From UBA6623 sp965226435 (lineage in GTDB: Bacteria; Acidobacteriota; Terriglobia; Bryobacterales; UBA6623): a DNA stretch of 64,000 nucleotides. The stretch spans positions 248,001 through 312,000 of the forward strand of contig CBDDCY010000011.1 in the NCBI GenBank assembly GCA_965226435.1, written 5' to 3'. The position numbers and the translations under genes are program-made. Shown here piece after piece: positions 17,827 through 26,043 of this stretch (its first letter is position 1; each line of letters opens with the position of its first letter). The notes below the pieces were generated by a model. It did not search any database. It was not told the DNA's origin and saw nothing but the letters and a program-made list of their open reading frames with translations.

Positions 17827-18180
17827 TTAAGGAAGATGCCACACCAGATATGCTGCGACGGCCGTTCCGGCAAACGCGGCTCCATAGCAGAAAAAATTGA
17901 TGGGCGCGCTGAGATGTTTGACCTGGAATCCATCGTAGAGCGTATAGCGGAATCGATGGGCCCAATGGAACAGAGAAAGAGAGCAGAGTCCGAGTAGACC
18001 AACTCGGGCCAAGGGAAGGCCGGCTAACGCCCGGACCCTTTCGTAACTGGGGGCGTCGAGCCAGCCCAGGGGGAACGCCAGCCCAAACAGGAATAGCAGC
18101 ATCGGGATCAGAAGCGCCGCAAGCACACCGCCGGCGCTAAACAGTATCCAGAAAAACGGTTCGTTCGACCTTTTCGCCAT
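17827..18180 (-). CDS. frdD: Fumarate reductase membrane subunit D
   Basis: A 117-residue membrane anchor with three hydrophobic helices (about residues 9-36, 53-73 and 90-113). Length, position after frdC and the segment SLFHWAHRFRYTLYDGFQVKH match FrdD of quinol:fumarate reductases. It anchors FrdAB to the inner membrane and helps form the quinone site. Its start is immediately after the frdC stop with no spacer. Confidence 0.9.
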   Translation of the reverse strand: MAKRSNEPFFWILFSAGGVLAALLIPMLLFLFGLAFPLGWLDAPSYERVRALAGLPLARVGLLGLCSLSLFHWAHRFRYTLYDGFQVKHLSAPINFFCYGAAFAGTAVAAYLVWHLP

Positions 18181-18597
18181 TCAGACTCCAAGAAGCATCC
18201 AAGCCACTCCCGCTGACGCAACGACCCACGCAATATAGTTACTGCCCGTAATGACCAAGTCGGGTATGCGTTTGCCTCCCAGGCGGACTACCATCGCCTT
18301 GGCGGCCAGGTTGAACCAGGTGATGGCGTGGAGCAGCACGAAGCAAAAAGAAATCCCGTTCAGGGCGATAAGCGTCGGAGTCCGAAGCCATTCCTGGAGT
18401 TCTTGATAGGCTTCCGGGCCCTGGGTCAATGCACGCATCAGCAGCATGAGGATGATGACGAACCACGCGACGAAGACACTGCTGATCTCCCGCAGCATGA
18501 ATTTCAGATCGGACCGCCGCTTCAGCCACCAAAAAGTCGGGACGGGTGCCCGATACCATCGGGGATGAAATTCGGATGGAGAGGCCGGCTGTTTCAC
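18181..18597 (-). CDS. frdC: Fumarate reductase membrane subunit C
   Basis: A 138-residue membrane subunit with three predicted helices. The segment LLHAITWFNLAAKAM resembles the quinol-site region of E. coli FrdC. It starts at GTG 18597, forming the overlap GTGA with the frdB stop, which is the reason for choosing this start over any longer frame. E. coli-type FrdC/FrdD contain no haem; I see no clear pair of conserved axial His ligands here either. Functions with FrdD as the quinol-oxidising anchor. Confidence 0.9.
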   Translation of the reverse strand: MKQPASPSEFHPRWYRAPVPTFWWLKRRSDLKFMLREISSVFVAWFVIILMLLMRALTQGPEAYQELQEWLRTPTLIALNGISFCFVLLHAITWFNLAAKAMVVRLGGKRIPDLVITGSNYIAWVVASAGVAWMLLGV

Positions 18598-19337
18598 TTT
18601 CCTCCCCACGGCATCAGCATGGATTTCATCCACTCTTTGGAAGCCGTCAACTTGTATTGCTGAATGGCTCCGGCGGGATCCACATTCTTCGGGCAGACCT
18701 GAGTACATTCTCCGACAAATGTACAACTCCAAATTCCCTCGTCTTGCGAGAGGACATCCAGGCGTTCGCTTGATCCCTGGTCCCGGGAATCCATGTTGTA
18801 ACGCTGCGCCAAGGCGATGGCCGCCGGACCTATGAAGGTCGGGTCGAGCCCGTAGACCGGGCACGCGGCGTAGCACAACATACAATTGATGCACATGCTG
18901 AATTGCTTGTAGACGTCCAACTCCTCGGGAGTCTGAAGGAACTCTCCTTCCTCCAGCGGCTTCTCCTCGTTGCGAACGATCCACGGTTTCACTTCCGAAA
19001 GCTTCTCCAGAAAGTCGGACATGTCGATAATGAGATCCCGAATCACAGGGAAGTTCTTCAGGGGCTCAACGCGGATCGGCCCGGGGGCATAGGTCGAAAG
19101 GAAGGTCGCGCAAGTCAACTTGGGCTCCCCGTTCACAGTCATGCCGCAACTGCCGCAGATCCCCATGCGGCACGACCAGCGAAACGACAGAGATCCGTCC
19201 AGTTTGTCCTTGACATAGTTCAAGGCATCGAGAATCACCCAGTCCCCGTTGAGGGGGACCTCATACTGTTGGAAAGCCGGTTCTGTATCGGTCTCCGGGC
19301 GGTATCGGGCGACTTCGAGTGTAATTGTTTCAGCCAT
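18594..19337 (-). CDS. frdB: Fumarate reductase iron-sulfur subunit
   Basis: A 247-residue electron-transfer subunit. The 2Fe-2S ligands are in CRMGICGSCG and a later Cys (KLTC), the 4Fe-4S ligands in CINCMLCYAACP, and the 3Fe-4S ligands in CTFVGECTQVCP with a further CP in the frdB pattern. The ATG at 19337 has GAGG upstream at good spacing; a GTG two codons earlier is too close to it. It passes electrons between the membrane quinol site and FrdA FAD. The operon order frdA-B-C-D is maintained. Confidence 0.94.
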   Translation of the reverse strand: MAETITLEVARYRPETDTEPAFQQYEVPLNGDWVILDALNYVKDKLDGSLSFRWSCRMGICGSCGMTVNGEPKLTCATFLSTYAPGPIRVEPLKNFPVIRDLIIDMSDFLEKLSEVKPWIVRNEEKPLEEGEFLQTPEELDVYKQFSMCINCMLCYAACPVYGLDPTFIGPAAIALAQRYNMDSRDQGSSERLDVLSQDEGIWSCTFVGECTQVCPKNVDPAGAIQQYKLTASKEWMKSMLMPWGGK

Positions 19338-19371
19338 CTGCACTGCCTCGCTGTCCTGTCCGACCGTTTGC

Positions 19372-21117
19372 TTACCTTCCGTAAACCCGCTCGGCGGGGG
19401 GCAAGCGAGTGATGGTTACGGGCAGATACTCCATACGCGATGACCCGTCGTCGTTACGGAATATCAGTGAATGAGTGAGGAACTGGTGATCATCCCTCGC
19501 CGGAAAGTCCGTACGCTGGTGGGCTCCGCGAGACTCCTTCCGATGCAAAGCGCATTGAACGATGGTCTCGGCCACGTCGAGCATAAACGAAAGTTCGCAC
19601 GCCGCTGCCAGCTCGGTGTTGAAGGTCCGGCTATGGTCATCGAGGCTAACGTTCTCGAATCGTTCCTGGAGTCGCCCCAGCTTGTCAACCGCCTCGGCCA
19701 GGGAAGAACCGGCACGGTAGATTCCAACGCTTTCCTCCATCGTCTGCTGCATCTCCTCTCGGATGACGGAAATGCGCTCACCGCCCCCGGTCTTCGACAA
19801 AAACCGCTCCTCCAACCTTTGCTGCTCATCCATCGCCTGGGACAAGATCCCACGCGTTGGCGTCTTCCGGCCCGATACAAACGCGGCCGCCGCTTGCCCG
19901 GCTCGCGCTCCAAAAACCAACAGTTCGGTCAGCGAATTCGAACCCAGGCGATTGGCGCCGTTGATACTGACGCAGGCCGCCTCACCCGCCGCATACAAGC
20001 CTTCCAGCGGCGTGGCTCCGTTGATGTCGGTGTGGACGCCGCCCATCACGTAGTGGACAACGGGCCTCACCGGAATCAGTTCCTTGATCGGGTCGATGTT
20101 TTGGTATTTGAGGCACAACTCCCGAACAAACGGAAGCCTGGTAGTGATAACCCGCTCTCCTAGGTGCCTAAGATCCAAGTGAACCACCGGCCCATAAGGC
20201 CCTTCGACGGTCCGGCCTTTCTCCTGCTCTTGAACGAATGCCTGCGACAAGCGGTCACGCGGACCCAATTCCATACTGCGAAGAACAGGTTTTTCTTCGG
20301 GCGTCCCCAGGTCATAGTCCTGTAGGTAACGATACCCATCCTTGTTCAGGAGATAACCGCCTTCAGCTCGGGTTGCCTCGGTAATCAGGATCCCGGCAAA
20401 AGGAAGGCCGGTCGGATGATACTGGACGAACTCCATGTCTTTCAATGGAGCGCCCACTCGATACGCCAGCGACATCCCGTCGCCATTCTTGATACTGGCG
20501 TTCGTCGTGAAGGGGAAGACCTTGCCGCATCCCCCCGTGCAAAGAATCACCGCTTCCGACGTGAAGGCCCGGATCTTTCCCGATGCGAGTTCGATGGCAA
20601 CGAGACCCTGAACCCGCCCGTCATCGACCAGCAGTTTGGTGACAAAGTACTCGTCGTATCGGGTAATGGCGCTGTATTTGAGAGAGGTCTGGAACAGAGT
20701 GTGGAGCATGTGGAAGCCGGTCTTGTCGGCGGCGAACCACGTCCTCTTTTTTTTCATTCCGCCGAAAGGTCGAACGGCGATATGCCCGTCCGGCTGCCGA
20801 CTCCAGGGACAGCCCCAGTGATCGAGCCGCAACAATTCTTCCGGGGCTTCCTTGGCAAAGGCTTCCACGGCATCCTGGTCACACAGCCAGTCACCGCCGG
20901 AGATCGTGTCGTAAATGTGCTCATCCAGGCTGTCATCGCGAGCGCTGACAGCCGCGGCCCCTCCTTCGGCGGAGACGGTGTGGCTTCGCATGGGGTACAC
21001 CTTCGAAACCACGCCCACGCTGAGTTTAGGATTAGCTTCCGAAATCGCGATGGCGGCGCGCAAACCGGCGCCGCCGCCACCGACAATCAGAACGTCGTGA
21101 GAAGAATTGATATCCAT
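19372..21117 (-). CDS. frdA: Fumarate reductase flavoprotein subunit
   Basis: A 581-residue catalytic subunit. The FAD-binding GGGGAGLRAA opens the protein, H46 in SHTVSAEGG is the expected covalent FAD attachment site, HPTGLPFAG contributes to the active site, and the C-terminal RKESRGAHQRTDFP region carries substrate-binding residues. Sequence and gene order are of the E. coli-like four-subunit quinol:fumarate reductase. The enzyme reduces fumarate with menaquinol under anaerobic conditions, but could work as succinate dehydrogenase if no other complex exists. First gene of the operon. Confidence 0.94.
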   Translation of the reverse strand: MDINSSHDVLIVGGGGAGLRAAIAISEANPKLSVGVVSKVYPMRSHTVSAEGGAAAVSARDDSLDEHIYDTISGGDWLCDQDAVEAFAKEAPEELLRLDHWGCPWSRQPDGHIAVRPFGGMKKKRTWFAADKTGFHMLHTLFQTSLKYSAITRYDEYFVTKLLVDDGRVQGLVAIELASGKIRAFTSEAVILCTGGCGKVFPFTTNASIKNGDGMSLAYRVGAPLKDMEFVQYHPTGLPFAGILITEATRAEGGYLLNKDGYRYLQDYDLGTPEEKPVLRSMELGPRDRLSQAFVQEQEKGRTVEGPYGPVVHLDLRHLGERVITTRLPFVRELCLKYQNIDPIKELIPVRPVVHYVMGGVHTDINGATPLEGLYAAGEAACVSINGANRLGSNSLTELLVFGARAGQAAAAFVSGRKTPTRGILSQAMDEQQRLEERFLSKTGGGERISVIREEMQQTMEESVGIYRAGSSLAEAVDKLGRLQERFENVSLDDHSRTFNTELAAACELSFMLDVAETIVQCALHRKESRGAHQRTDFPARDDHQFLTHSLIFRNDDGSSRMEYLPVTITRLPPAERVYGR

Positions 21118-21434
21118 CGACCGATCTCAGATCATACCCCTACCCTCTCCATCTTTTCAAGCGGTCCTTCGCCAAAACGACGTAGCCGTTTGAATTGAGG
21201 AGGCTGCGTCGAAGCTCACTGGACCGCCGGGTCGGCTGCTCGCGGGCGTGTTCCCAAACTCCGTTAAAGGTTGGGACGGCGGGTTGAGTTCACCTTACGC
21301 CACTTTCCCCTTCAGAGCGGCAATAGCGCTACTGGTGCGGCCGGCCCGGAAGCGATTAGCACTTTACGGCAAGGAGGATGGACCGGCCCTTCAACCGCTG
21401 ATGGAACTTTTCGTCGAATCCGTCGTCGGCTCTC
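21118..21434. other. Intergenic region between frdA and cpaE
   Basis: About 317 bp separating the end of the pilus gene cpaE from the start of frdA, both on the minus strand. Apart from the putative frd promoter near its left end I see no gene, repeat or obvious terminator. The reading frame at 21248-21460 runs into the end of cpaE on the opposite strand and has no supporting signal. Confidence 0.5.
21131..21160 (-). promoter_or_regulatory. Putative promoter of frdABCD
   Basis: On the minus strand TTGAAA (21160-21155) and TATGAT (21136-21131) are 18 bases apart. The predicted transcription start lies about 7 bases before the frdA ATG, which would leave a very short leader with no clear Shine-Dalgarno. 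Transcription may start elsewhere; this is a sequence match only. Confidence 0.4.
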
Positions 21435-22634
21435 TTAGGCGCCGCCGAGCAGTTCCTTGAGAGCCCGCATGCCTTGCGGCTTGGCCGCCGAGCGTTCGGC
21501 CGCGGAGAAACCTTTTGAGAACTCGGCGATGCTCTTGCCCAGCGCCGAGTTGTCGGGCAACATCGCGCCGTCGCGCAGGGCGCGGTGGACCGCTTGCGGA
21601 TCATCGGGGAAGGTGGCGTCCACCGACGCCCGGAAAATCTTCTCCATGTCGGCCAAGGTGAGCTCCGAGCGTTTCTCGATGCGATTGACGAGAATCCGGA
21701 TCTGGTCGCGGCTGTACCCGCTTTCCTCGAGCATCAGGATCGATCGCCTCATTAGAAACAGCGACGGCATGTCGGCCGCGCAGACCAGATAGATGGCGGT
21801 GGCCAACGGCAGCGTCGCCAGCGAGGTCACTTCCCAAACGCCCCCGAGGTCGACGACCACGTAGTCGTATTCCGAGCGCGCGAATTCCAGCACCTCTTGC
21901 ACCGGGAGAGTGTCGTTCAGGGAAATTTCGGGTTTCTCCGGGGCCGCCAACAGGTGGATGCCGTTGGGCTCGCTGATCAGAGAGCTCCACAGCGACGAAT
22001 CGAGCTGGTCGGAGTGTTGCAGGGCGTCGGCGACGCTGTAGGGATGGTTGGAGCGAAACAGAAACGAAAGCAGGCCGGTCGTCAAGTCCAAGTCGACCAG
22101 CAAGACTCGTTGATCGTCGTTCTTAGCGATATGGCAGGCCACGGCGCCGGCCAGAGTCGTGGCTCCGCTACCGCCCTTGGCCGGGGCGAAAGCCAGAACT
22201 TGCCCGCGACGGGGTGCTTGGTTGACCGTTTCGGCGACCCTGCGGCTAAGAATGCGTTGGACCGCCTGACGGATATCGTTGACCCGAAACGGGCTCGAAA
22301 AGAATTCCGCCGCGCCGCCGCGCAAGCAACGCAGGATCAGCTCCGGGTCGTTGCGGCGGCAAATCGCCGCCGCCGAAATCCCCGGCCAGTAATCGACGAC
22401 CTGCCCGAGCACGGCCAGAGCCTGCTCGGGACGAGCGCCGACATCGATGAAGACGATATCGGGATTGGCGCGATCCACGCGCTCGCGGAGTTCACCGGCC
22501 GACGGATATTCCAGCAGCCGCTCGCCAAGGCGCACTTCCGGGACCTCGCCGATCGCCCTCGCGAATTCGTCGAGCAGACCGCCGTCGGACCCAATCGACA
22601 GGGCCGCTAGAGATTTTGATGCTCCGCCTCTCAA
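21435..22634 (-). CDS. cpaE: CpaE/TadZ-like pilus assembly ATPase
   Basis: A 399-residue protein of the tad pilus localisation type. The N-terminal ~125 residues resemble a receiver-like domain (PDIVFIDVGARPEQA). The C-terminal part is a MinD/ParA ATPase with deviant Walker A KGGSGATTLA (around 157), switch VDLDLTTGLLSF and Walker B-like VVVDLGG. It probably directs the Flp pilus machine to a cell site. The only available start is TTG at 22634; the upstream gene cpaB ends about 100 bp away, so they are likely one operon with the pilins. Confidence 0.87.
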   Translation of the reverse strand: MRGGASKSLAALSIGSDGGLLDEFARAIGEVPEVRLGERLLEYPSAGELRERVDRANPDIVFIDVGARPEQALAVLGQVVDYWPGISAAAICRRNDPELILRCLRGGAAEFFSSPFRVNDIRQAVQRILSRRVAETVNQAPRRGQVLAFAPAKGGSGATTLAGAVACHIAKNDDQRVLLVDLDLTTGLLSFLFRSNHPYSVADALQHSDQLDSSLWSSLISEPNGIHLLAAPEKPEISLNDTLPVQEVLEFARSEYDYVVVDLGGVWEVTSLATLPLATAIYLVCAADMPSLFLMRRSILMLEESGYSRDQIRILVNRIEKRSELTLADMEKIFRASVDATFPDDPQAVHRALRDGAMLPDNSALGKSIAEFSKGFSAAERSAAKPQGMRALKELLGGA

Positions 22635-22731
22635 ACCGTTGCCTACTCCCGCCTTGTCTTGGGCCGAAGGAGCCCGCCGTCAACCTATGGGATGGGCTCG
22701 CCGAGCGGACAACCGCCGGCGGAGTCGCCGA

Positions 22732-23595
22732 TCATTTGCGGGATGCTCCCGCGCTGAACGACTGCACCGACTTGCGGCTGCCGCGGATCACCTCGACTTG
22801 TCGCCGCGGGGGCGGAGGGGTCCGTATCACCGCCGGAGGCGCGGGCCTCGCCGGCCGCGGTTGCAGGACGGGTTTGAAGTCGAGCGCGAACAAATCCGGT
22901 TCTCTCACGCCCTTCGTCTTGGTCGGCGCCTCGTCCATGACATTGCGGAGCACGAGCTGGATGCGGCCGTGTGTCTTGGCCAACGTCAGCAGCTCGGCTT
23001 GTTCCGGCGACAGCAGCAGCGTAACGACCGGGACCCGCTGCGGTCTACCGGATGAGTCGGGCGTCAGATGCTCTCCGGCGGAGATGACGCGCACGTTGCT
23101 GAGGATGGTTTTCGTCAGGCGCGTGCCTGGGCCGCCGCCCGTCAGATGACCGGTCAACAGGACGTCGACTCTGGCCTCGGGCAGAACGAAGCCGGCTACG
23201 CCGTTCACGTCGTCGACCCGCACCGCCATGGCGCGCATCCCGGGCGGTACTTTGGGTGACAAGCCGACACCCGACCCGGGCGGCGCCAGCCGACGGTCGA
23301 CGATCGGCTCTTGGACCAGCACGCGACTCACCGTCACGCGGCCGATCACTTCGGTGATGTCTTCAAAGGCGCCGGGCGGAATTCGGTTGCCGGGCCATTC
23401 TTCCATACGTAAATCTTGGCTTCCGATCGCCGCTCCGACCTTGAGGTCCTTCGCCGCGACGACCACTTCTCGTGCCGCGGCAAGCAGGGCCGGCCGGTCA
23501 TCCCGGCCTCGAACCGCAACCTGGTAGAAGATACCGGTTACCAACAACGCCATTCCGGCGGAAATCGCTAGGGCTACTATGACACGAGTGTTCAT
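22732..23595 (-). CDS. cpaB: Flp pilus assembly protein CpaB/RcpC
   Basis: A 287-residue periplasmic tad protein. An N-terminal membrane helix (residues 6-27) is followed by a SAF/AFP-like domain (VVVAAKDLKVGAAIGSQDLR) and the RcpC segment MRAMAVRVDDVNGVAGFVLPEARVDVL. The C-terminal 60 residues are proline- and arginine-rich. It is thought to support the outer-membrane secretin and pilus assembly. Lying between the Flp pilins and cpaE fits the usual tad gene order, although the secretin, ATPase and inner-membrane genes are not in this stretch. Confidence 0.9.
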   Translation of the reverse strand: MNTRVIVALAISAGMALLVTGIFYQVAVRGRDDRPALLAAAREVVVAAKDLKVGAAIGSQDLRMEEWPGNRIPPGAFEDITEVIGRVTVSRVLVQEPIVDRRLAPPGSGVGLSPKVPPGMRAMAVRVDDVNGVAGFVLPEARVDVLLTGHLTGGGPGTRLTKTILSNVRVISAGEHLTPDSSGRPQRVPVVTLLLSPEQAELLTLAKTHGRIQLVLRNVMDEAPTKTKGVREPDLFALDFKPVLQPRPARPAPPAVIRTPPPPRRQVEVIRGSRKSVQSFSAGASRK

Positions 23596-23708
23596 CGCTT
23601 GTTCTATCGGCGACGTCGGCCTTCACGGTTAGTCAGCCTCTCGAATCGCTTTCCACGGGGTGAGTTTTCGCGCATGACCGAGTAGGTTGCGCCCCGACGC
23701 GGAGCCGG

Positions 23709-23903
23709 TCAGGCGGCCGCCTCGACCAATTTCGACGCCAGCCGCGTGTAGACCGTGATCATGCTGTCCGCCATGCCGGGCAGGAATAGGACCGACGCCA
23801 CCGCCACCATACCCGCGAGCAATGCGTACTCGACCAGATCCTGCGCGCGTTCGTCGTCCCAAATACCACACTTCCAAAGATGCCTCATAAGCGAGGGCCT
23901 CAT
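23709..23903 (-). CDS. flp: Flp-family pilin (Ala before the cleavage site)
   Basis: A 64-residue type IVb pilin. The start at 23903 has GAAAGGTG directly before ATG. The prepilin motif reads ERAQDLVEYALLAG: the conserved Glu-Tyr at +5/+6 and the hydrophobic helix (VEYALLAGMVAVASVLFL) are present, but the residue normally Gly at -1 is Ala. The mature pilin would be about 45 residues. It is the second pilin of a tandem pair and lies downstream of a strong hairpin. Confidence 0.85.
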   Translation of the reverse strand: MRPSLMRHLWKCGIWDDERAQDLVEYALLAGMVAVASVLFLPGMADSMITVYTRLASKLVEAAA

Positions 23904-23944
23904 CACCTTTCGTTGTTCGAAGATTCTCTTGTTGGTCGAAAGTG

Positions 23945-23972
23945 AGCCGCCGCTCTGTTTGGAGCGGCGGCT
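23945..23972 (-). terminator. Strong stem-loop between the two pilin genes
   Basis: AGCCGCCGCTC (23945-23955) and GAGCGGCGGCT (23962-23972) form a perfect 11-bp GC-rich stem with a 6-base loop. No run of T follows on the minus strand, so it is more likely an mRNA-stabilising or attenuating structure that lets the upstream pilin be made in excess than a complete terminator. Confidence 0.5.
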
Positions 23973-23993
23973 CCGCACCTTCAACGCGTCGCG

Positions 23994-24191
23994 TTAGGCC
24001 GCGGCCGCGGAGAGAACACTGGCCATCTTCGAGAAGATAACGCTGATGCTGCCGCTGATGCCGGGCAGCAAAGCTCCGGCGGCAACCGCCACGAAACCCG
24101 CCAATAGGGCGTATTCCACGAGATCCTGACCTTCTTCGTCTTGGGCCAGGTTATGAAGCCGCTGCAGCAATAATGTGAATTTCTCTTTCAT
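23994..24191 (-). CDS. flp: Flp-family pilin, major
   Basis: A 65-residue type IVb pilin with a canonical prepilin site, EEGQDLVEYALLAG: cleavage after Gly, Glu at +5, Tyr at +6. The hydrophobic helix is followed by a small Ser/Ala-rich tail. AAGGGAG lies seven bases before the ATG at 24191, a strong ribosome-binding site consistent with a major structural protein. It is the first gene of the pilus cluster here and divergent from the LuxR-type regulator 280 bp away. Confidence 0.9.
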   Translation of the reverse strand: MKEKFTLLLQRLHNLAQDEEGQDLVEYALLAGFVAVAAGALLPGISGSISVIFSKMASVLSAAAA

Positions 24192-24471
24192 TTGGACTCC
24201 CTTGTCGTTGCAAATCCCGGTCGCGCCGCCGCCCCCGACGGGCGGGGCCGGCGGAGTTTGCCGGCGGCCATGCTCTATGGCCGTTCCTGCTCTTATCGGC
24301 CCGAATATGAAGTCTTTTACCCGGGCGAGCCATTTTCCAGGCGCCGCCGGGGCGGAGACGAAGCGCGTTGCGCGAAGAAAACTCAAGGAAATCGGCGCGA
24401 CCGACGATGGAAGAGGCAGAAGGAAGACTCGCCCGGCGCTGACGGCGTCGAAGTGTGGAGGGTGGTAGCCG

Positions 24472-25176
24472 ATGATTTCCGTCTTTCTATGCGATCCACA
24501 GCCGATCGTTCAACAGGGGCTTGAAGCCGCCCTCGCCGGCTCGGAATCGATCGAGTTGATCGGGGCGTGCGGTTCGCTCGAGGACGCGTCGATTCAGATC
24601 CCGAAATTGGGGCCCGTCGTTGCCCTTGTCGACCGCTCTTTCGGCATGCACCAGGTTCTCGAGTGGGTCGCGCGACTGCGCCGAGCTTGTCCCGACACCG
24701 AGGTCGTGCTTTGGGCGGCGGCCATCTCCGATGTGGAGTCCTTTCGCGTGTTGCAGTGCGGCGCGCGCGGGATTGTCAAAAAGACAGCCACGACCGAGAC
24801 GCTGCTCGAGTGCCTGCGGGCCGTCTCCGAGAAACAATTGTGGACCGAGAGCCTGCTTCTCTCGAGGGAATCACCGTTGGGACGCCCCCGCAATCGCCCC
24901 CTGACTCCCCGCGAGCAGCAAGTAGCGGCGCTCGTCGCCAAGGGGATGAAGAACCGCGAAATCGGCGAGGCCCTTCAGATCGCCACCGGTACGGTTAAGA
25001 TTCACTTGATGCACATCTTCGAGAAGACCGGCATCCGAGACCGCTTTGAGTTGGCGCTGCAAGGGCTCCGACTGGCGTGCGAAAGAGAACCGGAATCGTT
25101 CGGCTCCGTTCCCACCGTCTCGGCGATTGAAAGCGACGAGCAAGTTCCGGTCGAAGTGCCGAATTCCGCCCGTTAG
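24472..25176 (+). CDS. NarL/FixJ-type response regulator with LuxR DNA-binding domain
   Basis: A 234-residue two-domain regulator. The receiver domain has an acidic residue at D8, the likely phospho-acceptor in VALVDRS (about D54), and KK in GIVKKT as the conserved Lys. The LuxR helix-turn-helix is complete: LTPREQQVAALVAKGMKNREIGEAL followed by TVKIHLMHIFEKTG. A 35-residue acidic/Ser tail follows. Its divergent position next to the pilus genes makes it a candidate regulator of them; no histidine kinase is adjacent. Confidence 0.87.
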   Translation: MISVFLCDPQPIVQQGLEAALAGSESIELIGACGSLEDASIQIPKLGPVVALVDRSFGMHQVLEWVARLRRACPDTEVVLWAAAISDVESFRVLQCGARGIVKKTATTETLLECLRAVSEKQLWTESLLLSRESPLGRPRNRPLTPREQQVAALVAKGMKNREIGEALQIATGTVKIHLMHIFEKTGIRDRFELALQGLRLACEREPESFGSVPTVSAIESDEQVPVEVPNSAR

Positions 25177-25265
25177 GCGGCCCACGACAGCTCTATAGGG
25201 AACTCCCGCCCTCCCGTGCGCGCTGTCCCGGCGTTGGAGCCAATCCGTCCCGCCGTCCGCTCCGC

Positions 25266-26043
25266 GTCCCGACTGCGCCTCTTCCGAAAATCCCCTTCGA
25301 GCGCACGGCGCACTACGTTGGCGATCACCAATGTCGCAAATCTCGTGAGCCGCGAAGCGGCGGCGGGAGCGTCCTCGCTCCCATTTTCATGGCGGTCTTA
25401 TGAATACCGCGTTTTCATGGAAACCGACTGTCCCCGATTTTTTGACAGCCCCGAGGCGGCGCGGCTCAGGGCCTTGTGCCCTTCGCGGGCGGACAAAGTA
25501 TAGACGCCCTCTAAACTCAGGGTCTGTTTGGCGCGCTCGGCGCTGAACAATCGCGGCGCATCGGTTGCCGCATCGAGAACGTGCACGCGGATCACCGCCG
25601 TGTCGTGGATGTCGGCCTCTTGTTGGGCGCTGCGTGTTTCAGGGCCCTCCGGGGCGCGAGCCGCGGCGATGGCGTCACGCGCGGCCACCCCGGCCTGCAC
25701 CAGATGGACGTCGAAGACGATTGGTTCCTCGCTATGCTCCGCGGCGGCGGGCGCGGGTGAGAAGGCTTGCCAGGTTAGGACGGCGGCTAGGGCTGAGAGG
25801 GCGGCGAAGCGGTTGGGGCGGCTGTGTTTTGGCGGATGGTTGGACGTGTTTGTCATTGTGGCGACCTTCGGCATTGCGTTATTGGGTCCGTTTCGACTTG
25901 GTTGCGAGGGATCGGATCGGGATGCCGGTAGGGGGAAGACTGCCGGCGGGGGAGCGGCCCGGTTTGCGCGGCTTGCCTTAAGTTGTGGATTTGGAACGAC
26001 ATGGCGGCGTGATAAAGATCGCTAATTCGTAGCCTGTCCCCGA
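25266..26043. repeat. Tandem duplication, copy 1
   Basis: The segment from 'gactgcgcctcttccg' to 'gcctgtccccgact' is repeated immediately afterwards (26035-26894) with mostly point differences. It holds the palindromic module GCCGCGAAGCGGC, a half copy of the small inverted-repeat element (25430-25452), and one secreted-protein gene with its upstream region. Copy 1 lacks about 75 bp of the palindromic module present in copy 2, as expected from recombination between GCGGCGGGA repeats. Confidence 0.75.
25398..25856 (-). CDS. Small secreted protein, family unknown (intact copy)
   Basis: About 152 residues, starting at ATG 25856 with GAAGGT seven bases upstream. A signal peptide is visible (hydrophobic AALSALAAVLTWQAF, then APAAAE). 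The mature part has strands around EEPIVFDVHLVQAG and AVIRVHVLDAATDAPRLF and no Cys; I recognise no family. A second copy follows upstream on the same strand but is frameshifted. In this copy the last ~14 codons run into the half inverted-repeat element because a TGA seen in copy 2 is TCA here, so the C-terminus is probably extended beyond the ancestral one. Confidence 0.55.
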   Translation of the reverse strand: MTNTSNHPPKHSRPNRFAALSALAAVLTWQAFSPAPAAAEHSEEPIVFDVHLVQAGVAARDAIAAARAPEGPETRSAQQEADIHDTAVIRVHVLDAATDAPRLFSAERAKQTLSLEGVYTLSAREGHKALSRAASGLSKNRGQSVSMKTRYS

